Both the position numbers and the translations under genes were made by a program. A DNA stretch of 12,020 nt from CAZAGT01 sp964484515. Lineage in GTDB: Bacteria; Desulfobacterota; DSM-4660; Desulfatiglandales; HGW-15. The notes beneath the pieces are model-generated. The model ran no database searches and was not told where the DNA came from. It saw nothing but the letters and a program-made list of their open reading frames with translations. Shown piece by piece: positions 6,915 through 12,020 of this stretch (position 1 is its first letter; every line of letters starts with the position of its first letter). The DNA lies in assembly GCA_964484515.1 (NCBI GenBank), contig CAZAGT010000141.1, positions 1 to 12,020 on the forward strand. Direction: 5' to 3'.

Positions 6915-7018
6915 TAAGCTACTCCTGTATCGTCAACGTAGTTTGTATCCAACAATCGCCCCTTTTTTTCGGCGTCCTCCACTGGTTTCCATCTAGACGG
7001 TACGCGAAAGGGCGAAGG

Positions 7019-7058
7019 TAAAAAAACAAAAGAAGAAAAATTACATGAAGTCTTTTGT
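7019..7058 (-). terminator. candidate AT-rich terminator after the slipin gene
   Basis: On the minus strand ACAAAAGA (7058-7051) is followed after a 17-base loop by its exact complement TCTTTTGT (7033-7026) and then a run of T (7025-7020). The stem is short and AT-rich, so it would be weak alone, but the T tract and its position about 30 bases past the slipin stop codon fit the end of the SPOR-coaBC-udg-nfeD-slipin transcript. Confidence 0.4.
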
Positions 7059-7088
7059 CTGTGCCTCAGGCCTTAAGCCGGCGAATCC

Positions 7089-7854
7089 TTAAGCCTCGGC
7101 CTTGGTGCGCTTCAGAAAGAGATTAACCATGTCAATGGGGATCGGAAAGAGGGTGGTCGAGTTATTCTCGGCCGAAATCTCTCTCAAGGTCTGCAGGTAT
7201 CTCAGTTGGAGAGCCTCGGGGTGCCGGCTAATGATCTCCGCAGCCTCTGCCAAACGGTTGGCCGCCTGGAACTCACCCTCTGCGTTGATCACCTTGGCCC
7301 GTCGCTCCCTCTCCGCCTCCGCCTGTTTGGCCATCGCCCGCTGCATCTCTTGGGGCAAATCGATATGCTTGACCTCGACGGTGGTTACCTTGATTCCCCA
7401 GGGATCCGTGTGCTTGTCAAGAATACTCTGCAACTGGGTGTTAATCTTCTCCCGCTCTGAGAGAAGCTCGTCCAGCTCCACCTGGCCGCAAACGCTTCGC
7501 AGGGTGGTCTGCGCAAGTTGGGAGGTGGCGAATAGGTAGTTTTCCACCTCGATCGTGGCGTTGGTGNNNNNNNNNNTTGGTGGGATCCATAACACGGAAG
7601 TAGATGACCGCATTGACTTTGACCGACACGTTGTCCCGTGTAATGACGTCCTGAGACGGCACGTCCATGGCCACGAGCCGCAGGCTGACCTTCACCATCT
7701 TATCGATGACCGGGATCAGGATAATCAACCCCGGTCCCTTCGTCTTGATGACGCGTCCAAGCCTGAAGATGACCCCCCGTTCATACTCGCGCAAAATCCT
7801 GATGGCCGAAGCCAGAAAGAAAACGATCAACACGAGCGCCAAGATGTAAAACAT
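7089..7854 (-). CDS. slipin, band 7/SPFH membrane protein (interrupted by an assembly gap)
   Basis: Two out-of-phase frames together make a full slipin. The N-terminal part has one hydrophobic segment (2-20) followed by REYERGVIFRLGR and GPGLIILIPVID, typical of stomatin/slipin anchors, and runs to FRVMDPT (86-92). The C-terminal part resumes at TNATIEVENY and includes ATSQLAQTTLR, GQVELDELLSEREKIN, DPWGIKVTTVEVK and QAEAERERRAKVINAEGE. Collapsing the N run and the duplicated 6-mer ttggtg restores one 249-residue frame, normal for the family. A purine-rich AAGGGGG precedes the ATG. Slipins assemble into membrane rings and are encoded next to NfeD proteases, as here (24 bases apart). The break is almost certainly an assembly artefact rather than a pseudogene. 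Confidence 0.92.
7567..7576. other. 10-base N run (scaffold gap)
   Basis: Ten N bases lie inside the slipin gene. Both sides carry ttggtg (7561-7566 and 7577-7582), which is what results when two contigs that really overlap by six bases are joined with a default-length gap. Removing the run and one copy of the repeat (16 bases) brings the two halves of the gene into one frame. Confidence 0.95.
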
Positions 7855-7878
7855 AGTATCCCCCTTTCTTGTCCCGCC

Positions 7879-9189
7879 TTAGGTAGACGTTTCGCCGCCC
7901 TGGCGCTTGACCTTCAAGATCAAACCTTCGGCGGACTCCACTTCGACCTTTTCGCCGGGTTCAATGATATCGCCGGAGGTGGCATGCCAATATTCACCGT
8001 GAACAAAAATGAGTCCTTCTGGATCGATTCGCTCTTTCACCAAACCGACCTCACCCACAAGCCCGTCCATACCGCCCATGGGCTTCCTCCTGTAGGCCCG
8101 AAATGCCAAACTGGATACGGCTGCGAAGAATCCGCCAATAAGGACAATGGTAGGCAGCATGAGTTTCAACGATACGGGCACATCCTCAAAAAGCATGATG
8201 GAGCCGAGAGTGAGGGCAATAAGCCCGCCCAGGGAAAGCATCCCATAACTGGCCACCTTGATCTCGGCCAAAAACAGGATGATCGCAAGCAGGATGAGGA
8301 GGAGGCCGGCGTAATTGACCGGCAGGGTCTGGAATGAATAGAATGCGAGAATCAGAGATATGGCCCCGATGACGCCCGGAAAGATGACGCCCGGATGAGC
8401 CAACTCGAAATAGAGCCCGGCCAAGCCGATCAACATCAGGATATAGGCGATGTTCGGATCGCTGATCGTCCTCAGGATCCGATCCCGAAAGCCCGGACGA
8501 TAATACTCTTTGACCACATCCGTTGTCTGGAGCTTGACCAGGCCGTTGCGCGTATCTATTTCCCGCCCGTTCAATTTCTTGAGGAGTTCGTCCACATCGG
8601 AAGCGACCAAATCAATGACGTGCTTCTTCAAGGCCTCGTCGGCGGTAATGGAGACACTCTCCCTAATCGCCTTCTCCACCCATTCCGCGTTCCGGCCTCT
8701 GTCGCGCGCGATTCCTCTGGCGTAGGAGGCCATATCGTTGACCACCTTTTCGGACATCGTCTTTTCAATATCCTTTCCGCCGGCCGTGACCGGATGGGCC
8801 GCCCCGATATTCGTTCCCGGGGCCATCGCAGCTATGTTCGCCGCAATCGTGACCAGTACGCCGGCGGATGCGGCGCCAGCGCCCCTTGGAGCCACATAGA
8901 CAACGATCGGGATCGAGGAGTTCATGATCGCCTTGACCATGGTCCGCATGGAGCTCGCCAAACCACCCGGCGTATCTAAACGGATGATCACCAGTGCAGA
9001 CCCCCGACGCGAAGCCTCCTCCAGACCACGGGTCAGGAAGGTGGCCGTCCCCGGATTGATCGGCCCCTCCAAATCAATAATCATGACCTTGGTCTCGGCA
9101 CTCGACCCGACCGGTGTCAAAAGATTGAGTGCGACTAAGATAAAGGCGCCGAGAGGCAAGAACGTGGTCATGCGGGTATACCTACTCAT
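7879..9189 (-). CDS. nfeD: NfeD-family membrane serine protease (ClpP-class)
   Basis: A 436-residue long-form NfeD. Order of parts: a signal/anchor helix (9-29), a ClpP/SppA-like protease domain (about 33-260), several transmembrane helices (about 285-390) and a C-terminal OB-fold NfeD domain (about 370-430). RLDTPGG (70-76) and GAGAASAG (103-110) give the likely nucleophile Ser108, with Lys148 in SEKVVNDM as the partner of a Ser-Lys dyad by analogy with the Pyrococcus PH1510 protease. The frame is open further upstream (to 9327), but the ATG at 9187-9189 forms an ATGA overlap with the udg stop codon and directly precedes the hydrophobic segment. Its neighbour slipin is the known partner or substrate class of such proteases. 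It acts at the cytoplasmic membrane. Confidence 0.93.
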   Translation of the reverse strand: MSRYTRMTTFLPLGAFILVALNLLTPVGSSAETKVMIIDLEGPINPGTATFLTRGLEEASRRGSALVIIRLDTPGGLASSMRTMVKAIMNSSIPIVVYVAPRGAGAASAGVLVTIAANIAAMAPGTNIGAAHPVTAGGKDIEKTMSEKVVNDMASYARGIARDRGRNAEWVEKAIRESVSITADEALKKHVIDLVASDVDELLKKLNGREIDTRNGLVKLQTTDVVKEYYRPGFRDRILRTISDPNIAYILMLIGLAGLYFELAHPGVIFPGVIGAISLILAFYSFQTLPVNYAGLLLILLAIILFLAEIKVASYGMLSLGGLIALTLGSIMLFEDVPVSLKLMLPTIVLIGGFFAAVSSLAFRAYRRKPMGGMDGLVGEVGLVKERIDPEGLIFVHGEYWHATSGDIIEPGEKVEVESAEGLILKVKRQGGETST

Positions 9190-9902
9190 GTTTGCTTGAC
9201 CTCCAATCCGAGGCGCTGCATGATCTTCTGAACATCCTCCCACACATCGCGTTTGGCGGCCGGGTTTCGAAGCAGGTAGGCGGGGTGGTAGGTGGGCATC
9301 AATGGAATATCGCCGAAGGAGTCCCATTCGCCTCTTTGCCGGGTTACTTTGAAATCCTGTCCCAAGAGAGCTTGAGCAGCGACTCGACCCAGGGTGCAGA
9401 TCATGTCGGGCCTGATCAGGCGAATCTGCCGTTGTAGAAACGGAAGACAGGCAGCGATTTCATCCGGTTCGGGCTCGCGGTTGTGAGGCGGCCGACACTT
9501 TACCACATTGCATATGTAGACCGATTCCCTGGCAAGCCCCATGGCCTTGATGATTTTGGTCAAGAGTCTTCCCGCTTCCCCGACAAACGGTCTTCCCTCG
9601 ATGTCCTCATCCCTTCCCGGCCCCTCACCGACAAACACCACGCGGGCCCCCGCAGCCCCCTCGCCGAAAACGAGATTGGTTCGACCAAGGTGCAGTTTGC
9701 ATCGTGTACAATCACCCAAGATTTCGCGGAGACCCCCAAGGGAGTCCACAGCAGGAAAGGGATCGCTGGTAAGGTAGGCAAGGGCGGCCTGGGAGAGGAA
9801 TGGCGGCTCAAGGCCCAGCTCGCGATAGGAAACGAGACGGTCCCTCAAGTGACCGACGATCTCCCTCAACTCGATTTGTGCTGCTAGACTGTCTTTTCCC
9901 AT
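9186..9902 (-). CDS. family 4 uracil-DNA glycosylase with a 4Fe-4S cluster
   Basis: A 238-residue DNA-repair enzyme that removes uracil arising from cytosine deamination. GEGPGRDEDIEGRPFVG (92-108) is the uracil-binding/active-site motif of the family 4 (UDGa) type, and HPAYLLR (206-212) is the second catalytic motif. Four Cys at 65, 68, 152 and 169, in a C-x2-C ... C-x16-C pattern, should hold the Fe-S cluster. Residues 1-55 are an N-terminal extension of the kind seen in bacterial members. The ATG at 9900-9902 has AAGG about five bases upstream; an earlier TTG at 9929 is less likely because it would overlap coaBC further. With the chosen start the gene overlaps the coaBC end by 19 bases. 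All catalytic motifs are intact. Confidence 0.95.
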   Translation of the reverse strand: MGKDSLAAQIELREIVGHLRDRLVSYRELGLEPPFLSQAALAYLTSDPFPAVDSLGGLREILGDCTRCKLHLGRTNLVFGEGAAGARVVFVGEGPGRDEDIEGRPFVGEAGRLLTKIIKAMGLARESVYICNVVKCRPPHNREPEPDEIAACLPFLQRQIRLIRPDMICTLGRVAAQALLGQDFKVTRQRGEWDSFGDIPLMPTYHPAYLLRNPAAKRDVWEDVQKIMQRLGLEVKQT

Positions 9903-11083
9903 AGGGCCTTGACTCGGTCCAGGACACAATCCGCCACTTCATCTTTGCTCATGAGGGGCAGGTCTTCCACATGATCGCCTCGTGAGATGATCTTGACCTG
10001 GTTTTGGTCCGACCCGAACCCAATGTGATTCTGGGACACGTCGTTGGCCACGATCATATCGAGGTTCTTTTGCTTCAGCTTTTCTTCGGCATTGGTCAGC
10101 AGGTGCTCGGTTTCGGCGGCAAAGCCCACAAGGAGACAGCGCCGGTCCCCTTTTGCTCGGCCCAGCTCCGCCAGGATATCAGGGTTCTCGGTGAGCTCAA
10201 GCGTATGGGTCATCGCCCCTTTCTTGATCTTGTGCTCGGCTCTTTCCTTCGGCCTGTAGTCCGAAACGGCAGCCGCCTTGATGATGACGTCACACTGCTC
10301 ACGATGCTCGAAGACGGCCGATTTCATCTCTTCGGCCGAGTTCACGCTGACGAGCTGAACATGGAGCGGTGCTTGCAGTCCGGTCGGTCCGCTGACGAGG
10401 ACGACGTCTGCCCCCCTTCGCTTGGCGCGGCTTGCCAACGCATACCCCATCTTCCCGCTCGAAAAGTTGCTGAGGAATCTCACCGCATCGATCGGCTCTA
10501 TCGTTGGTCCGGCGGTGATGAGAAACCGCAACGCCGCAAGATCCTGACGCGAAAACCATTGGGCTGCCTCTTCGAGGATGTCCTCGGGCTCTGGCAGGCG
10601 CCCTGGCCCGATCGTGCCGCAAGCCAGTTCACCCTCAGCCGGTTCCATGACCCTGTAGCCACGCTGCCGTAACGATCCTATGTTTCCCTGAACAATCGGG
10701 TTCAGGTACATCTGCTCATTCATCGACGGACAGATCAGTATCCTGGCGGTGGCCGCCAAGACCATCGTGGAAAGGAAGTCGTCCCCAATCCCGTGGGCCA
10801 GCTTGGCAACAAAATTTGCCGTCGCCGGCGAAATAATCACGCCGTCGGTTTCCTGCCCCCAGGTGATGTGCTCCATGGGTTTCGGCCCGGGCGACCACAT
10901 ATCCGAAATGACCCTTTTCCCCGACAGGGCCTCAAACGTCAGTGGCGAAACGAACTTCGTGGCGTTTTTCGTCATGGCCACCTTTGTCTCTGCGCCGGCC
11001 TTCGCGAGCAATCGGACGAGTTCGGCGGCCTTGTAGGCCGCGATGCCCCCGGTCACACCGACAACGATCTTTTTCCCCTTCAT
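9884..11083 (-). CDS. coaBC: bifunctional phosphopantothenoylcysteine decarboxylase/phosphopantothenate-cysteine ligase
   Basis: A 399-residue fusion that performs two successive steps of coenzyme A synthesis: ligation of cysteine to 4'-phosphopantothenate, then decarboxylation to 4'-phosphopantetheine. The N-terminal FMN-dependent CoaC half has VTGGIAAYKA (10-19), the catalytic His72 in MEHITWG, PSMNEQM (119-125) and the active-site lid ELACGTIGPGR (152-162) with Cys155. The CoaB half begins near 185, with ITAGPTIEPIDAVRFLSNFSSGKMG (189-213), AAAVSDYRP (270-278) and KIKK (285-288). The ATG at 11081-11083 has AGGAT just upstream. The gene is complete. It overlaps the uracil-DNA glycosylase by 19 bases and follows the SPOR gene by 70 bases. 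Confidence 0.97.
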   Translation of the reverse strand: MKGKKIVVGVTGGIAAYKAAELVRLLAKAGAETKVAMTKNATKFVSPLTFEALSGKRVISDMWSPGPKPMEHITWGQETDGVIISPATANFVAKLAHGIGDDFLSTMVLAATARILICPSMNEQMYLNPIVQGNIGSLRQRGYRVMEPAEGELACGTIGPGRLPEPEDILEEAAQWFSRQDLAALRFLITAGPTIEPIDAVRFLSNFSSGKMGYALASRAKRRGADVVLVSGPTGLQAPLHVQLVSVNSAEEMKSAVFEHREQCDVIIKAAAVSDYRPKERAEHKIKKGAMTHTLELTENPDILAELGRAKGDRRCLLVGFAAETEHLLTNAEEKLKQKNLDMIVANDVSQNHIGFGSDQNQVKIISRGDHVEDLPLMSKDEVADCVLDRVKALWEKTV

Positions 11084-11153
11084 AAATCCTGATCGTCTTT
11101 CCGTAATACAGGTCCTGGGACGAGACTATTTCTCTTTGTGGTTCCCCTGACGC

Positions 11154-11520
11154 TCAAAAACCTCCGAAGCCCCCATACTCCTCCAGCTCTTCCTCTCCTA
11201 TCTTCGTCGTCCAAGAGTCGGCGAAATCGAGCTTCGTCATGATCTGCTCGCCTTCGGCGTCCGCTTCCGATCTGCTTTTGAAAAAGCCTACCCGAAGCCT
11301 CATCCATTCCTTTCCCTCCACAACAGCACTGGTAAGGTATACAGGGTAGCCCTGTTGGATCAGCGCTATCGTGGCAGGAACGATTTGCTTGTATTTTGTG
11401 GCCGACAATACATTGACCACCCACCGCTCGTCAGCGTTGGCTTCCAAATTCTTACGCGCCTCTTCGGGCGTGATGAATCTCAGCTTTAGCCCCTCCACGA
11501 GCTCCCGGTCCGGCAGGTCC
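11154..11520 (-). CDS. SPOR-domain protein, C-terminal part only
   Basis: About 120 residues of a SPOR domain protein are visible: RWVVNVLSATKYKQIVPA, then an aromatic/glycine turn (QQGYPVYLTSAVV), EWMRLRVGFFKSRSEAD and EEELEEYGGFGGF at the C-terminus. SPOR domains bind denuded peptidoglycan glycans, usually at division sites, and normally follow an N-terminal transmembrane anchor. That anchor is absent: upstream of LPDRELVEG the frame runs antisense through the CARDB gene on the other strand, and the only upstream start is a TTG inside that gene. The first 40-odd residues of the open frame (Arg/Pro-rich) are therefore spurious. The gene is cut at about 11520, either by misassembly or by rearrangement. 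It precedes coaBC in the same orientation. Confidence 0.8.
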
Positions 11521-11530
11521 GGTCTTGCTT
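11505..11530. other. breakpoint joining two truncated genes head to head
   Basis: The coding signal of the minus-strand SPOR gene ends and that of the plus-strand CARDB gene begins within roughly 11515-11528. Both lose their N-terminal regions at the same place. A direct repeat GGTCCGG (11507-11513 and 11516-11522) sits at the join and could have served as microhomology. No N run marks it. Confidence 0.7.
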
Positions 11531-11911
11531 CCCGCCGAGTTCGAGGTGGCGGACCTGGCGATCGACCCGCCCCGCGCGATGGCCGGGGAAGCCGGGGAGG
11601 TGTCCATCGTGCTTCGCAACACCGGAGGGCTCGAAGGCAGTTATGTTCTGGACCTGGCAATAGACGGCCGGTCAGAGCAAAGCCGGCAAATAACGCTCGC
11701 CGGCGGGGAAAGCACCCGTGCCGTCTTCACGGTTGTCAGGAATGAGCCAGGGACCTATCTCATCAATATGAACGGCCTCACCGCGACATTAACGGTGGCG
11801 GCACCCGAGGCCCCGACCTTCAGATCGGGTACTTTATTGCTGGCCGTATCGCTGGCGGCACCCGCGGCCGGGCTGCTAGTCTATCTCTTTAAAATCAATT
11901 TCAGGATTTAA
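11528..11911 (+). CDS. CARDB-type Ig-like domain with C-terminal membrane anchor, 5'-truncated
   Basis: About 127 residues of an extracellular protein. PAEFEVADLAIDPP opens a CARDB-like beta-sandwich: EVSIVLRNTGGLEGSYVLDL, then a Gly-rich TLAGGEST turn, AVFTVV and GTYLINMNGLTATLTV. After a short Pro/Ala linker a hydrophobic helix (LLLAVSLAAPAAGLLVYLF) ends in a basic tail, so the domain would be anchored at its C-terminus and displayed outside. There is no ATG or signal peptide; the only upstream starts are TTG codons at the breakpoint, so the N-terminal part is missing. This domain-plus-tail arrangement reminds me of Chloroflexota surface proteins, which would be out of keeping with the rest of the window; this is an impression, not a search result. 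It is the only convincing plus-strand gene. Confidence 0.7.
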   Translation, partial: LPAEFEVADLAIDPPRAMAGEAGEVSIVLRNTGGLEGSYVLDLAIDGRSEQSRQITLAGGESTRAVFTVVRNEPGTYLINMNGLTATLTVAAPEAPTFRSGTLLLAVSLAAPAAGLLVYLFKINFRI

Positions 11912-12020
11912 CGCTTCGAACGGGTGCGCGGAACAAATTGCGCTTCGGAGCAGCCCGGTGATATAATACTTTATCCCATTTTTCTCGCGAGTGGAGTCGC
12001 TGCGAAGCGGAGTCTGTGAT
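11912..12020 (+). other. right-edge intergenic sequence with a hairpin before GTCTGTGAT
   Basis: After the CARDB stop codon no coding frame is evident. CGCT-GCGA-AGCG (about 11998-12009) can form a small hairpin with a GCGA tetraloop-like turn, followed by GAGTCTGTGAT up to the window end. The same layout, with different stem bases, occurs on the minus strand upstream of ispD (6204-6232). Confidence 0.45.
11938..11967 (+). promoter_or_regulatory. candidate sigma-70 promoter reading off the right edge
   Basis: TATAAT at 11962-11967 is a perfect -10 box in an AT-rich patch of otherwise GC-rich sequence. TTGCGC at 11938-11943 is a partial -35 (the first three bases match) with an 18-base spacer. 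A transcript would start near 11974 and include the hairpin-GTCTGTGAT sequence. No gene is visible downstream in the window. Confidence 0.4.

Noticed and set aside
6400..6996. 198-codon plus-strand frame rich in Ser, Phe and Ala
   Set aside because: It is the antisense of the acidic/basic protein; its repeats mirror the Glu/Ala/Thr codons of the real gene, and there is no ribosome-binding site.
7089..7854. Slipin as a genuine frameshifted pseudogene
   Set aside because: The phase change coincides exactly with the N run and is explained by a duplicated six-base contig overlap; all family motifs are intact.
11524..11660. Arg/Pro-rich N-terminal extension of the SPOR frame
   Set aside because: It is read antisense to the CARDB coding sequence, starts with TTG and lacks a membrane anchor; it is an artefact of the breakpoint.

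Overview
The window is ordinary bacterial chromosome with mostly housekeeping content. Nearly every gene is on the minus strand. The gene order (ispD-hemC-cobA/hemD; SPOR-coaBC-udg-nfeD-slipin), the tight ATGA overlaps and the DUF1638 gene fit an uncultured anaerobe-like bacterium of the Desulfobacterota/deltaproteobacterial type. That placement rests on gene content remembered for such genomes, not on a search, so it is tentative. A 10-base N run indicates a draft or metagenome scaffold.

Reading in the direction of transcription (right to left), the first cluster is the 3' part of a SPOR-domain gene, then coaBC (coenzyme A synthesis), a family-4 Fe-S uracil-DNA glycosylase, nfeD (membrane serine protease) and a slipin (band 7/SPFH protein). 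The slipin looks broken in two by the N run. The bases on each side of the run share the 6-mer ttggtg, and collapsing the overlap restores one intact 249-residue slipin frame. Next comes a stand-alone gene for a protein with an acidic N-terminus, a Rho_N/SAP-like segment and a basic C-terminus, closed by a strong intrinsic terminator. After a 331-base intergenic stretch follows a second operon: ispD, hemC, a cobA-hemD fusion, a DUF1638 gene, a nitronate monooxygenase-like flavoprotein and, after 85 bases, a stand-alone SCP2 lipid-binding protein. Its first three genes cover one MEP isoprenoid step and three tetrapyrrole steps (hydroxymethylbilane, uroporphyrinogen III, precorrin-2). DUF1638 directly behind them suggests a corrinoid or tetrapyrrole link.

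The two edges are less ordinary. Bases 65-508 hold no convincing gene but several short hairpins, and a minus-strand gene may start at 64 and run off the left edge. At about 11515-11528 the minus-strand SPOR gene and a plus-strand CARDB-domain gene are both cut off, head to head, at the same point. This is either an assembly chimera or a real rearrangement. A small hairpin followed by GTCTGTGAT occurs both upstream of ispD and at the extreme right end, so both sides of that breakpoint may belong to the same or related genomes.

I found no CRISPR array, rRNA, tRNA, transposase or phage gene, and no convincing new system. The items most worth checking are the head-to-head breakpoint, the collapsible N gap, the DUF1638-tetrapyrrole linkage and the hairpin repeat.
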